A DNA stretch of 64,000 bases from Sphingomonas sp. (GTDB lineage Bacteria; Pseudomonadota; Alphaproteobacteria; Sphingomonadales; Sphingomonadaceae): positions 1-64,000 of the forward strand of contig JABDNH010000025.1 in assembly GCA_013001055.1 (NCBI GenBank), written 5' to 3'. Numbering within the stretch: the stretch's first letter is position 1; every line of letters starts with the position of its first letter. The notes beneath the pieces were generated by a model, which saw only the letters and a list, made by a program, of their open reading frames with translations, searched no databases and was not told the origin of the DNA. A program made the translations under genes and the position numbers. This document shows, piece by piece, positions 8,391 through 17,665 of this stretch.

Positions 8391-10586
8391 TTAAGCGGCC
8401 TGAATCTCGGCGATAAAGCGCTCGACATCCTCGCGGACGCCTTCGGCGAGGCGGGCCAGTTCACCGCTAGCCCCTTTGACTTGGCTGGCAGCGGCCATCG
8501 CCGATCCGGCGCCGTCATTGACGATTTTGGCGCGGCTGGCGACGCGATCGGCAATGCCTGCGGCACTGTCGACACTGGCGGAAAGTTCCTGCGTCGCGCT
8601 CGACTGCTGCTGGACGGTGGCGGCGATGGCGGCCGCGGCCTGGCTCACGCGCTGGATGGCATCGTTGACTTCGGCAAACCCGCTGGTCGAGCCTTCGATC
8701 GCCGCGATCATTTCGTGCACCTGCTTGCCCGCGCTGGCAGTCGCCTCGGCAGTCTGTTCGGACAGCGCTTTCACCTCGCCGGCGACGACTGCAAAACCGC
8801 GACCGGCTTCCCCCGCGCGCGCCGCCTCGATCGTGGCGTTGAGCGCCAGCAGGCCGGTCTTGTTCGCGACCTCGTCGATCATGTCCACCATGTCGCCGAC
8901 CGACTGGGTCGAGCCTGAAAGCTTGTCGACCGTGCGTGCTGTATCGCCCGATCGCTGCGCGGCGGCTTCGGCACTGGTGCGCTGTGCCTCGATCTGGCTG
9001 GCCACCTCGGCGATGGCGGTGCGAATCTGCTGGGCGGCACCTGCAACAGCCTGCACATGGCCCGATGCCGAACGCGTTTCATCAGCTACCGAGCCCAATT
9101 CATGGGTCGTGTTGGTCAGCGTTTCTACCATCAGGTCGGCAGTTGCATTGAGTTCGTCGGCAGCGGCTGCAAGCGCGGTAACCGCCTCGTGCATCTGGCT
9201 GGAAAACATTGCGGATGTCGATGCCAGTTTGCGCGCACGCTCCTCGCGCTCGCGCATCGCTTTTTCTTCGATCTCGAGCTGGGCCTGACGGGCCCTTGCT
9301 TCGCGTTCGCGCCCTTGGGCGGCTTCGCGTTCGAGCCGGTCGGCTTCGGCCTTGGTTTCCTTGAAGCGCGACAGCGTTTGCGCCAGCGCTCGTACTTCGA
9401 GCGCCCGCGCCTCGGTCGGTAAATCGACGTGAAAGTCACCCTTTGCGATGCGGCGCGTGCTGCGACCGAGTGCTTCGAGCGGTAGGCTGATTTCGCGTCG
9501 CACGATGAAGACCAGCCCGGCGACAAGCAACGCACCCAGCACAAGCAGTGCGGACGCGATGATGATTTGGCGATTGGCGGCATCTTCGCGTGCATCGACC
9601 ATATCGCCAGTGACGGCATTGGCCGCCCGGTTGATTGCTTCCAGCGTTGCAATGGCACTGGACGAGCGCTCGATCCACTGCTCGGCAGTGAACGGGTAGG
9701 CGCGCCCTTCGTCGCTTGCGCTGACTACCGCGGAGCGAACCTTCTCGTAATCGAGGAAGAAGGATGACCGCGCATTATCCATCGCTGTACCGATCCGGTC
9801 GTCGTTCATCAGCTGGCCCTCGATCGCGCGAACGCTATCCCATGCGGCAAGGACGCGGCCGCGATTCTCGATGATCTCGGCGCGCATCGCGGGATCGATC
9901 GCCCTGTTGGCGGCGATGGCCCCCGCAATCCTTGCCCGCTCACGGCTGGCATATTCGCTCATCTCCCAGCTGAGGTGTTTGAGCATGAGCAGATTGGTCA
10001 GATCACTGTCGGCCTTGAACAGGTTGGCGGCTGCGAAGCGAATCTCCTGGGCATTGATCGTGCGGATGTTGGCTGCGGCATAGAAGCTTTTCGCGATGGC
10101 GGGATCGCGCTGGTCTGACGGCAGCTGCATTGCCGCGTCTGCATCGGCCGCCAACGCCTCATATTCGGCCTGCGCATCGCGAAAATCCTGCACCAGTGTG
10201 CGCTCGTTCGGCAAATCGGCATCAAACTGATAGAGCGCCTGCCGCATGAGCTGGTCGCCGCGCGCGCGGTCGGCGCGAATGCGATCGGCGAGTTTGGGAT
10301 CGACGGGCGCAGGCACATTGAGCGCCATATTGCTCCTGGCGCGGGCCTTGGCCCATGCTTCGCCAGCACCCACGATGCTCGAAGTTATCTCGTCGGCCTG
10401 AAGGGCCATGGTGGCCTGACGACGCTGTTCGATAGTCCCGGCAAGGCTCATGCTGGCGGAGAAAAGGATGATACCGGCCATCACGACGATCGTGATGATG
10501 ACAGCCCGCCCGATCGCGAATTCGCCGTGCGCGACGCGCGTCACGGTAAGCGCCACCTGATCATACAAGAAACGAAGTTTTTTCAC
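8391..10586 (-). CDS. Methyl-accepting chemotaxis protein
   Basis: A 731-residue membrane chemoreceptor. A first transmembrane helix (about residues 27-47), a long helical sensor domain of about 290 residues, a second helix (about 343-362, [17 protein letters not shown]), a HAMP linker, a long coiled coil and the cytoplasmic signalling tip with [20 protein letters not shown] are visible. The ligand is unknown. I chose the GTG at 10586, preceded by GGGAGG (10596-10591), over a TTG 66 bases upstream that has no ribosome-binding site; the protein then begins with a positively charged cytoplasmic segment. It lies between thrS and infC on the same strand, an unusual place. No che genes are in the window. 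Confidence 0.9.
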   Translation of the reverse strand: MKKLRFLYDQVALTVTRVAHGEFAIGRAVIITIVVMAGIILFSASMSLAGTIEQRRQATMALQADEITSSIVGAGEAWAKARARSNMALNVPAPVDPKLADRIRADRARGDQLMRQALYQFDADLPNERTLVQDFRDAQAEYEALAADADAAMQLPSDQRDPAIAKSFYAAANIRTINAQEIRFAAANLFKADSDLTNLLMLKHLSWEMSEYASRERARIAGAIAANRAIDPAMRAEIIENRGRVLAAWDSVRAIEGQLMNDDRIGTAMDNARSSFFLDYEKVRSAVVSASDEGRAYPFTAEQWIERSSSAIATLEAINRAANAVTGDMVDAREDAANRQIIIASALLVLGALLVAGLVFIVRREISLPLEALGRSTRRIAKGDFHVDLPTEARALEVRALAQTLSRFKETKAEADRLEREAAQGREREARARQAQLEIEEKAMREREERARKLASTSAMFSSQMHEAVTALAAAADELNATADLMVETLTNTTHELGSVADETRSASGHVQAVAGAAQQIRTAIAEVASQIEAQRTSAEAAAQRSGDTARTVDKLSGSTQSVGDMVDMIDEVANKTGLLALNATIEAARAGEAGRGFAVVAGEVKALSEQTAEATASAGKQVHEMIAAIEGSTSGFAEVNDAIQRVSQAAAAIAATVQQQSSATQELSASVDSAAGIADRVASRAKIVNDGAGSAMAAASQVKGASGELARLAEGVREDVERFIAEIQAA

Positions 10587-10675
10587 GCGACCTCCCAATG
10601 GGCGCACTGCGCGCACGCCTCCCTCGGAAAGCCTCTTGCCAAGAAATGGCAAACGGACCGTTAATTTTTTCCGCG

Positions 10676-12700
10676 CTACTGGCGCAGGTCGGGCGGTGTC
10701 GCTTCGTTCTGCATGAGGGTGATCAACGCGTCGACCTTCATGACTTTCTGATGCTCGTCCGAGCCAAGACGGCGCAGCGCAACGGTACCTTCCTCAGCTT
10801 CGCGCTTGCCCACCACCAGCAGGAGCGGCACTTTGGCGAGCGAATGTTCGCGCACCTTGTAGTTGATCTTCTCGTTGCGAAGATCGGCTTCGGCACGGAA
10901 GCCCGCGGATTGCAGTTTGGCAAGGACCTCACCGGCATAATCGTCGGCATCCGACACGATGGTCGCGACAACCGCCTGCGTGGGTGCCAGCCATAGCGGC
11001 ATCCTGCCGGCATAATGTTCGATCAGCATGCCGATGAAGCGTTCGTAGCTACCAAAGATGGCGCGGTGCAGCATGACAGGGCGGTGCCGCTCGCCATCCT
11101 CGCCGATATAGGTCGCATCGAGCCGCTCGGGCAGGACGCGGTCCGACTGGATGGTGCCGACCTGCCAGGTCCGGCCGATCGCATCGGTAAGGTGCCATTC
11201 GAGCTTGGGAGCATAGAAGGCGCCCTCGCCTTCGAGCTCTTCCCAGCCATACTCGTCATTGTCCATGCCCGCGGCCTTCACCGCGTCGCGCATTTCCTGC
11301 TCGGCCTTGTCCCACATTTCCTCGGTCCCGAAACGTTTCTCGGGACGCGTCGCCAGCTTGACGTGGTAGGTATAACCAAAGTCCTTGTAGATGCGGTCGG
11401 CCAGCTTGCAGAACTTGTGGATTTCGTCGACGACCTGATCCTCGGTGCAGAAAATATGTGCATCGTCCTGCGTGAACTGGCGCACGCGCATCAGGCCGTG
11501 CAGCGCGCCATGCGGCTCGTTGCGATGGCAGCAGCCATTTTCATAAAGCCGGATCGGTAGCTCGCGGTAGGACGTGATGCCCTGCTTGAATACGAGCACG
11601 TGCGCCGGGCAATTCATCGGCTTGATCGCCATCCAGTCGGCGTCGTCGGCGATGTCGGGCGCGGCGGCCTCCTCATCGCTTTCCACGTTGGGCACGATGT
11701 CGGGGACCGCGAACATGTTCTCGGCATATTTCCCCCAATGGCCCGACTGGGTCCACTGCTTGACGTCCATCAGCTGCGGGGTCTTGATTTCGTCATAGCC
11801 GCCTTCGTCGATAGCGCGACGCATATAGGCCTCGAGCGCGCGCCAGACCTTGTAACCCTGCGGGTGCCAGAAGACGCTGCCGTGCGCTTCCTGCTGGAGG
11901 TGGAACAGATCCATCTCGGCGCCCAGCTTGCGATGGTCGCGCTTGGCCGCTTCCTCGAGCCGGTGCAGATGTTCCTTGAGCTGCTTTTTATCGAGCCAGG
12001 CGGTGCCATAGATGCGGCTCAGCATGGGATTCGACTGATCGCCGCGCCAATAGGCGCCCGAAACGCGGGTCAGCTTGAACGCCTTGGGATCGAGATAGCC
12101 GGTCGAGGGCAGATGCGGCCCGCGGCACAGGTCGATCCAGTCGGCCTCGCCTTGGCCCGTCTTGTACATGGTGATGGGCTCGTCCTCGGGCAGTTCCATC
12201 ACCCATTCGGCCTTGAACGCCTCGCCATTGTCGATGAAGAACTGGCGCACCTTTTCGCGGTCCCAGACCTCGCGCACCAGCGGCTTGTCGGCCTTGATGA
12301 TCCGGCGCATCTCTTCCTCGATGTCGGGCAGGTCCTCTTCGGTGAACATGCCGCGGCCGGGCGCCGGCGCAAAATCGTAATAGAACCCGTCGTCGGTCGC
12401 GGGGCCGAAGGTGATCTGCGTGCCGGGAAAGAGATTCTGAACCGCTTCGGCGAGCACATGCGCAAAGTCATGGCGCACCAGCTCGAGCGCATCGGCCTCG
12501 TCGCGTTTGGTGATCAGTTCGAGCCTCGCGTCGCCATCGAACGGACGTTTAAGGTCCCGCACTTCGCCATCGACGCGCGCGGCGAGCGCTGCCTTGGCGA
12601 GCCCGGGGCCGATTTCGGCCGCGACATCATAAGGCGTCGCCCCCGCCTTCATCTGCTTCACGCTGCCGTCGGGGAGTTCGATTTTCGAAAGCTCGGTCAT
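10676..12700 (-). CDS. thrS: Threonyl-tRNA synthetase
   Basis: ThrRS, 674 residues. It charges tRNA-Thr and edits mis-charged serine. The N-terminal TGS domain ([19 protein letters not shown]), the editing domain with its [11 protein letters not shown] motif, the class II catalytic core ([36 protein letters not shown]) and the anticodon-binding domain are in order and complete. An AGGTG ribosome-binding site lies 7-8 bases before the ATG. The gene is divergent from the XRE module at 12840. No hairpin with a T-run follows, so transcription may continue into the chemoreceptor gene. Confidence 0.97.
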   Translation of the reverse strand: MTELSKIELPDGSVKQMKAGATPYDVAAEIGPGLAKAALAARVDGEVRDLKRPFDGDARLELITKRDEADALELVRHDFAHVLAEAVQNLFPGTQITFGPATDDGFYYDFAPAPGRGMFTEEDLPDIEEEMRRIIKADKPLVREVWDREKVRQFFIDNGEAFKAEWVMELPEDEPITMYKTGQGEADWIDLCRGPHLPSTGYLDPKAFKLTRVSGAYWRGDQSNPMLSRIYGTAWLDKKQLKEHLHRLEEAAKRDHRKLGAEMDLFHLQQEAHGSVFWHPQGYKVWRALEAYMRRAIDEGGYDEIKTPQLMDVKQWTQSGHWGKYAENMFAVPDIVPNVESDEEAAAPDIADDADWMAIKPMNCPAHVLVFKQGITSYRELPIRLYENGCCHRNEPHGALHGLMRVRQFTQDDAHIFCTEDQVVDEIHKFCKLADRIYKDFGYTYHVKLATRPEKRFGTEEMWDKAEQEMRDAVKAAGMDNDEYGWEELEGEGAFYAPKLEWHLTDAIGRTWQVGTIQSDRVLPERLDATYIGEDGERHRPVMLHRAIFGSYERFIGMLIEHYAGRMPLWLAPTQAVVATIVSDADDYAGEVLAKLQSAGFRAEADLRNEKINYKVREHSLAKVPLLLVVGKREAEEGTVALRRLGSDEHQKVMKVDALITLMQNEATPPDLRQ

Positions 12701-12779
12701 GGACTGTCACCTAGTGCAGTGCGCCAAGCCGTTCAACCAAAAGGAAATTCAAGCACGCTTGGCATTATGGAAAGTACCC

Positions 12780-12807
12780 TTGACACCAACGCGGTGTCGT
12801 GTAAAAC
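12780..12807 (+). promoter_or_regulatory. Predicted sigma-70-type promoter of the XRE module
   Basis: A consensus -35 box TTGACA (12780-12785), a 16-base spacer and a moderate -10 box TAAAAC (12802-12807). It points toward the small membrane-protein gene at 12840, and the -10 box lies inside the dyad operator described next. Confidence 0.55.
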
Positions 12808-12817
12808 ACCCTTTACA
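12800..12817. promoter_or_regulatory. Dyad operator TGTAAA-N6-TTTACA
   Basis: A perfect inverted repeat, TGTAAA (12800-12805), six bases ACACCC, TTTACA (12812-12817). It covers the predicted -10 box and ends 22 bases before the first gene. The position suits a repressor, and the natural candidate is the XRE protein encoded in the same operon (13633-13827). A second, overlapping repeat, GGTGT (12793-12797) with ACACC (12806-12810), is also present. Confidence 0.6.
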
Positions 12818-12839
12818 TAGTGAAAAGGGAGTTTGACTA

Positions 12840-13016
12840 ATGACCAACATCCTCAAGAGCCTGGTCTGGGCGTCGATCATCATTCTGCTCGCCTATGCTG
12901 CCAAGGATCAGGGCATGAGCGACAACGCTGCGACGGGGCTCGTCTTCGCGATGGTGGGCGCCGCAACCGCCAGCCTTGCGGGCAGCAAGGGATGCCGCGC
13001 CAAGGGGTGGTGCTGA
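12840..13016 (+). CDS. Small membrane protein (58 aa), first gene of the XRE module
   Basis: A short gene not previously recognisable by length alone. ATG at 12840 has a GGGAG ribosome-binding site (12827-12831) 8 bases upstream. The product has two hydrophobic helices (about residues 4-20, LKSLVWASIIILLAYAA, and 31-48) separated by a short polar turn, and a basic C-terminus GCRAKGWC with two cysteines. The stop is 2 bases before the next gene, so the two are clearly coupled. I do not recognise a family. The gene is inferred real from its ribosome-binding site, its hydrophobic pattern and its place right behind the promoter/operator. Confidence 0.75.
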   Translation: MTNILKSLVWASIIILLAYAAKDQGMSDNAATGLVFAMVGAATASLAGSKGCRAKGWC

Positions 13017-13018
13017 TC

Positions 13019-13633
13019 ATGACCGAGACAGCGAACGAAACGCAAAAGCGCCCGGTCATATTCTGGTTTCTGCTGTTCTTCGCAGCATTGGGTGCGATGG
13101 CGCTCATCATAGACATGAGCAATATCAAGGACCCGCTCATCGCCAATGCGATGATGCTGGTGCCGATGATCTTCCTCGTCAAAGCAGGCCTGAACGCGAT
13201 GCATAATGCTGGCCGCCATGGCGAGCGCGGCAGTCCGCAGCGCAATTACCTGACGCGGATGCTGGTGCTCAGCCTGGCGTATGTCGGCTCGCTATTTGCC
13301 GCGACCGAACTGATCAGCGAGGGCGATCCCATCACGCCCGTCAGCATCGCCATCGCGATCGTCCCCGGCATTGCCGTGGTTGGATATTTCTGGGCGATGG
13401 GGCGCTACATCGTCGAACTCAAGGACGAGTTCCTGCGCATGCTGATGGTCCGCCAGTCGCTCATCGCCACCGGGCTGGCCTTCTCCGCCGCCTCGGTGTG
13501 GGGCTTCCTCGAAAGTTTTGACCAGGCGCCGCATATCGAAGCCTATTGGTGGCCGATCGTCTGGTTCTTCGGCATTGGCGTGGGCGCGGTGGTCAACAAG
13601 CTGACCTACGGCACCACCGGCGAGACCTGCTGA
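13019..13633 (+). CDS. Polytopic membrane protein of the XRE module
   Basis: A 204-residue integral membrane protein with five or six predicted helices (about residues 14-33, 40-57, 78-98, 104-125, 143-160 and 172-190) and no enzymatic motif that I can see. The ATG at 13019 follows the stop of the 58-residue gene by 2 bases; a longer frame reading in from 12833 is not credible because its first part overlaps that gene in another frame. The stop overlaps the start of the XRE gene (TGATG at 13631-13635). Such a membrane protein paired with a 60-70-residue XRE regulator is a recurrent but poorly understood arrangement; the function is unknown. Confidence 0.85.
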   Translation: MTETANETQKRPVIFWFLLFFAALGAMALIIDMSNIKDPLIANAMMLVPMIFLVKAGLNAMHNAGRHGERGSPQRNYLTRMLVLSLAYVGSLFAATELISEGDPITPVSIAIAIVPGIAVVGYFWAMGRYIVELKDEFLRMLMVRQSLIATGLAFSAASVWGFLESFDQAPHIEAYWWPIVWFFGIGVGAVVNKLTYGTTGETC

Positions 13634-13827
13634 TGAAGAACCGCCTCAAGGTCCTGCGCGCCGAGCGCGACTGGAGCCAGAGCGATCTTGCCGACAGGTT
13701 GGGCGTCTCCCGCCAGAGCGTGAACGCCATCGAGACAGGCAAATACGACCCCTCGCTCCCCCTCGCCTTCACCATCGCCGAAGTCTTCGAGATGCCGATC
13801 GAAGAGATTTTCGACCCGAAAGGATAA
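13633..13827 (+). CDS. XRE-family helix-turn-helix regulator (64 aa)
   Basis: A minimal Cro/CI-type DNA-binding protein: MKNRLKVLRAERDWSQSDLA, the recognition-helix region GVSRQSVNAIETGKYDPS and the ending IEEIFDPKG match the compact single-domain XRE subfamily. It has no ligand or dimerisation domain beyond the five-helix core. The start overlaps the stop of the membrane-protein gene, and the stop is 4 bases from the hydrolase gene. It is the likely reader of the TGTAAA-N6-TTTACA dyad over the operon promoter, which would make the module autoregulated (inference). Confidence 0.92.
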   Translation: MKNRLKVLRAERDWSQSDLADRLGVSRQSVNAIETGKYDPSLPLAFTIAEVFEMPIEEIFDPKG

Positions 13828-13831
13828 CCCG

Positions 13832-14731
13832 ATGAAATTGCTGTTGGCTGCTGCCCTCGTGGCCGCGAATCCTCTCGTCCTGCCGGCGACCGCCACGGCG
13901 CAGGACGGTGCCGAGACGATCGCCCCCACCCGTTTCAGCGTCGAGGTGGTCGGCGAAGGCCCCGATGTCATCCTGATCCCCGGTCTGCTGAGCCCGCGCG
14001 AAGTCTGGGACGCGCAAGTCGAAGCGCTCAAGGAACAATACCGTTTCCATCTGGTCGAGGTCGCTGGCTTTGGCGACACGCCGGCCGGACCCAACGCCGA
14101 GAGTGAGATCCTGCCTAACCTCGTCGCGGAGCTGGCAGATTATATAGATCGCGCGGAACTGCAGTCGCCCGCGATCATCGGTCATTCGATGGGCGGCTTC
14201 ACCGGCCTCATCCTGTCGCTCGACCATCCCGACAAGGTCGGGAAGCTGATGATCGTGGATTCGCTGCCCTTCTTCTCGGTGCTGATGGGCGCGCAGACGC
14301 CCGAGGCCGCCGAACCGCAGGCAGCGCAGATGCGCGACATGATGGTCGCCAATGCGGATGCGCAAATGCCCGCGCCCGATTGCTCCAGCCCCTCGATGCA
14401 GGCGCAAGGCATGAGCCTTTCGCCCGAAGGCGCGTGCAAGGTCGATCTTTATACGGCCAAGGCCAATCGCGCCGTCGGCGGACAACTCATGTACGAGATC
14501 ATGACCACCGACGTGCGGCCCCGCCTCGCCGCAGCCAGCGTGCCGACCACCATGCTCTTTCCCTTTGCCGAGCCCTACCCGTCGCAACATATGGCGACGC
14601 GGCTCTACACCGAACAATATGCCGACCACCCGGCAATCGACCTGGTGCCGGTCGAAAATAGCCGTCATTTCATCATGTTCGACCGCCGCGAACTCTTCAC
14701 CGAGACGGTCGCTAAATTCCTCGCTCCATAA
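13832..14731 (+). CDS. Secreted alpha/beta hydrolase
   Basis: A 299-residue alpha/beta-hydrolase with an N-terminal signal peptide (MKLLLAAALVAANPLVLPAT, cleavage probably near ATAQD), so it acts in the periplasm or outside. The nucleophile elbow GHSMGG puts the catalytic serine at residue 119; an oxyanion/strand-3 region VILIPGLLSPREVWD and a C-terminal histidine in ENSRHFIMFD complete a likely triad. It lies 4 bases after the XRE gene and may be the last gene of that operon. The substrate is unknown. Confidence 0.88.
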   Translation: MKLLLAAALVAANPLVLPATATAQDGAETIAPTRFSVEVVGEGPDVILIPGLLSPREVWDAQVEALKEQYRFHLVEVAGFGDTPAGPNAESEILPNLVAELADYIDRAELQSPAIIGHSMGGFTGLILSLDHPDKVGKLMIVDSLPFFSVLMGAQTPEAAEPQAAQMRDMMVANADAQMPAPDCSSPSMQAQGMSLSPEGACKVDLYTAKANRAVGGQLMYEIMTTDVRPRLAAASVPTTMLFPFAEPYPSQHMATRLYTEQYADHPAIDLVPVENSRHFIMFDRRELFTETVAKFLAP

Positions 14732-14788
14732 CGGCTTTCATTCATCCCCGCGGGCGCTATGGTCGAACGCTCCGGGGGGAGAGTTTTA

Positions 14789-15865
14789 GTGAACGCGTAT
14801 GAAAATTTGGGGTCGCAGCCGTCGGTCCGCTTTACCGGCGACTGGAAAGAATTTGCTCCGATCGCCATCACCAATTTCCTGCTGATGCTGGTGACGCTCG
14901 GCATCTATCGATTCTGGGCCGTCGCGCGTACGCGCCGTTATCTGTGGAGCAAGACCGAGGTCGCGGGCGACCCGCTCGAATGGAGCGGTACGGGCAAGGA
15001 AATGTTTATCGGCTTCGCGCTCATTTTCGCCGTCGTCCTCTTGCCCTTCTACCTGCTGAGTCAATGGGTCGTGCCCGGCCTGCTCGCGCGCGGGCAGGAC
15101 TTTCTCGCCGGCCTCATCGGGATCGTTCTCTATGTCGGACTGATCTATCTCGGTGGCTTCGCACTGTTTCGCGCGCTTCGCTATCGACTGAGCCGGACGT
15201 GGTGGCGCGGCATTCGCGGCGGCTCGGAAGAACCCGGCTGGAATTATGCGGGTGAAGCGCTGGTGTACACGTTTCTCACCTTCATCACGCTGGGCCTCGC
15301 TTATCCGCATACGCAGGCCAAGCTATGGAACAGCCGTTGGAATTCGATGAGTTTCGGCAGCTTCCGCTTCGAGGCCGATTTACAGTCGGGGCCGCTCTAT
15401 CCGCGCTGGCTCGCGCTTTACGCATTGCCGATCCTATTGATCGTGCTGGGCGCAATAGGCGTCGGGATCGGTGCGGCGATGAGCAGCACAGCCGAAAGCG
15501 CCGGAATGCTTGGTCTGCTCGGCCTGCTGTTCGTTTTTGCCTATCTCGTCATCCCGCTCGCGATGATGGCCTATTACGCCAAATTCTACCGTGAAGCCGC
15601 CAGCGCCACCCAGCTTGAAGACGTGCAGATTTTCTTCGACGCACGCACATGGGGCTGGATCAAACTGTGGCTTGGCAATATCGCACTTGCTTTGGTTACG
15701 CTGGGCGTCGGTGCGCTGTTCTGGGCCTATCGCAACTGGAAATTCGTCGTCACCCACCTCGAACTTGAAGGCACGATCGACATGGAGGAGATGGCCCAGT
15801 CGGACACCAATGTCCCGACCGAAGCCGAAGGTCTCGCCGACGCCTTCGATATCGGAGCTTTCTAG
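14789..15865 (+). CDS. DUF898 (YjgN-like) membrane protein
   Basis: A 358-residue polytopic inner-membrane protein of the DUF898/YjgN family: the repeated pattern of FLLMLVTLGIYRFWAVARTR near the N-terminus and LALVTLGVGALFWAYRNWKF near the C-terminus is characteristic. I chose the GTG at 14789, which has a GGGGGGAG ribosome-binding site (14774-14781), rather than the ATG 30 bases upstream, which has none. It is followed after 3 bases by an M48 metalloprotease gene; the pair is a known neighbourhood in proteobacteria, but the shared function is unknown. Confidence 0.85.
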   Translation: MNAYENLGSQPSVRFTGDWKEFAPIAITNFLLMLVTLGIYRFWAVARTRRYLWSKTEVAGDPLEWSGTGKEMFIGFALIFAVVLLPFYLLSQWVVPGLLARGQDFLAGLIGIVLYVGLIYLGGFALFRALRYRLSRTWWRGIRGGSEEPGWNYAGEALVYTFLTFITLGLAYPHTQAKLWNSRWNSMSFGSFRFEADLQSGPLYPRWLALYALPILLIVLGAIGVGIGAAMSSTAESAGMLGLLGLLFVFAYLVIPLAMMAYYAKFYREAASATQLEDVQIFFDARTWGWIKLWLGNIALALVTLGVGALFWAYRNWKFVVTHLELEGTIDMEEMAQSDTNVPTEAEGLADAFDIGAF

Positions 15866-15868
15866 GCC

Positions 15869-16897
15869 ATGGCCGTTAGCGCCATTCTCTATGACGGCCA
15901 GACCGCAGCGCGGCAGATCGTCATTGTCGAAGCCTACGCGACCAAGCTCGACATCCGGTTCGAAGATGGCCGCCACGATAGCGTGCCGGTCGATGAACTG
16001 ACGCGTTCGGGCAAGGATGGCGGCGCGGTCCGGCTCGGGCGCGAAGGCCATGAAGGCTGGCGCCTGATCCTGCCCGAACCATTGCCGCAGGCCTTCGTAG
16101 ATATCCTGCCCACGGGCAGCCGCTACGGCGGCTTCATCGACCGGATCGGGATTGCCCCGGCGATCATTGTCCTTGCCGGCATCACCGCGCTCATATTGTT
16201 CGGCGCCTATGCCAGCCCCAAGCTCGTCGCCCCGATTATCCCGCCCAAGTGGGAAGAAAATGTCGGCGACGCGATGGTCGGTGATTTTGGCGAACGTCGC
16301 TGTCGCAGCGACGAAGCCGAAGCAGCCATCCTGTCGCTCATCGATCGCCTCGATCCGGGCGAGTACGCCATGGAGGTCGAAGCCGCCATTCTCGATCTCG
16401 ATTGGGAAAACGCCGCCGCACTGCCTGGCGGCCATATCGTATTGTTCGATGGCGCGATCAGCGAATGGGACGATCCCGATGCAGTCGCCGGCGTTATCGC
16501 CCACGAGGTCGCGCACGTACGCGAACGCCATGTCACAGAGGCGCTGGTCCGCGAACTGGGCATCGGCGCGCTCATCCGCTTGTTCGCCGACGATCTCGGT
16601 GCCAACGCGCAAGCCATCATGGGACTCAGCTATACGCGGGAAAATGAAAGCGAGGCCGACGATAGCGCGATCCGCATGCTCGAGCGCGCCAAGATCGATC
16701 CACGCCCGACGTCCGAACTGTTCGACCGCTTTGCCGAAATGGCCGGCGAGCCGATTTTCAACGGCTTCCTCGATAGCCACCCTGTCAGCGCCGATCGCGC
16801 CGAGCAATTCGCCGACAGCTATGATGCCGAGCGCAGCTATAGGCCCGCTTTCACCACCACTGAATGGGCCGCGATCAAGGCAGCCTGTTCCGATTGA
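15869..16897 (+). CDS. M48-family metalloprotease with N-terminal membrane anchor
   Basis: A 342-residue zinc protease. The metal site is HEVAH (H212, E213, H216), and ENESEADDSA supplies the third ligand (E262). Ahead of it are a soluble domain of about 90 residues and one transmembrane helix (about residues 94-112, APAIIVLAGITALILFGAYA), so the catalytic domain is probably periplasmic, as in BepA/LoiP-like peptidases. It is coupled to the DUF898 gene (3-base gap). A role in envelope protein quality control is inference from family only. Confidence 0.88.
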   Translation: MAVSAILYDGQTAARQIVIVEAYATKLDIRFEDGRHDSVPVDELTRSGKDGGAVRLGREGHEGWRLILPEPLPQAFVDILPTGSRYGGFIDRIGIAPAIIVLAGITALILFGAYASPKLVAPIIPPKWEENVGDAMVGDFGERRCRSDEAEAAILSLIDRLDPGEYAMEVEAAILDLDWENAAALPGGHIVLFDGAISEWDDPDAVAGVIAHEVAHVRERHVTEALVRELGIGALIRLFADDLGANAQAIMGLSYTRENESEADDSAIRMLERAKIDPRPTSELFDRFAEMAGEPIFNGFLDSHPVSADRAEQFADSYDAERSYRPAFTTTEWAAIKAACSD

Positions 16898-16924
16898 TCG
16901 CGCGCCCTGCTACCCAAGCGCGCC

Positions 16925-17665
16925 ATGACGCTATCGCACTTCCTGATCGACGATCGCCGCCTCGCCTGCCGTATCCGCGAGGGCGAGGGCCCCACGCTCC
17001 TCTTCCTGCCCGGCTATGCCTCCGACATGGATGGCGGCAAGGCCACCGCAATCGACGCGTTAGCCGCGGAGAAAGGCCTGCCCTGCATCCGTTTCGATTA
17101 TTCGGGAACCGGGCTATCCGATGGGGCTTTCGCCGATGGCACCCTTGCCCGCTGGCTCGATGAGGCACTCGCCATCCTCGATGCCAAGGCACAAGGCCCG
17201 GTCATTCCCATCGGCTCCTCTATGGGAGGCTGGCTGGCGCTGCTGATCGCGCTGCGACGCCCCGATAGGGTGACTGCATTATTGGGTGTCGCCGCCGCGC
17301 CCGATTTTACCGATTGGGGCTTCACCGACGCGCAAAAGGACACGATCCGCGCCGAGGGCAAACTCGAAGAACCCAACCCTTACGGTCCCGAGCCTTATGT
17401 AACGCACAAGGATTTCTGGGAATCCGGCGAACAGCTCAAATTGCTCGATGGCGCGATCGGCTTCACCGGACCGGTCCGCTTCGTCCACGGTGACAAGGAC
17501 CAGGACGTCCCGGTATCTGTCGCGCTCAAGGCCATGCGCCAGCTGCAGGGCAACGATATTCAGCTAAAGCTCATCAAGCATGGCGGACATCGCCTTTCCG
17601 AGCCCCCTGAAATCGCCGCCATCCTGACAGAGCTGGCGGCCCTGGTAGATACGGTGACGCATTGA
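16925..17665 (+). CDS. Alpha/beta hydrolase (cytoplasmic)
   Basis: A 246-residue hydrolase without signal peptide. GSSMGG holds the nucleophile Ser99, VHGDKDQDVPVS the likely acid, and IKHGGHRLS the histidine, giving a complete triad. Sequence style (LFLPGYASDMDGGKATAID at the start) matches the family of YcfP/BAAT-like or palmitoyl-thioesterase-like hydrolases, with no safe substrate. It ends on a 4-base overlap with the following gene. Confidence 0.88.
   Translation: MTLSHFLIDDRRLACRIREGEGPTLLFLPGYASDMDGGKATAIDALAAEKGLPCIRFDYSGTGLSDGAFADGTLARWLDEALAILDAKAQGPVIPIGSSMGGWLALLIALRRPDRVTALLGVAAAPDFTDWGFTDAQKDTIRAEGKLEEPNPYGPEPYVTHKDFWESGEQLKLLDGAIGFTGPVRFVHGDKDQDVPVSVALKAMRQLQGNDIQLKLIKHGGHRLSEPPEIAAILTELAALVDTVTH

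Noticed and set aside
10587-10675. Hairpin TTGCCA/TGGCAA between thrS and the chemoreceptor gene as a terminator
   Set aside because: The stem is only 6 bp with moderate GC content, and no T-run follows on the minus strand.
12833-13633. A single long reading frame of 266 codons starting at TTG 12833
   Set aside because: Its first 60 codons overlap the well supported 58-residue gene in another frame and have no hydrophobic or conserved character; the true protein starts at ATG 13019.
15434-16807. Open frame of 457 codons on the minus strand opposite the DUF898/M48 pair
   Set aside because: Antisense shadow of two recognisable genes; composition typical for an opposite-strand frame.
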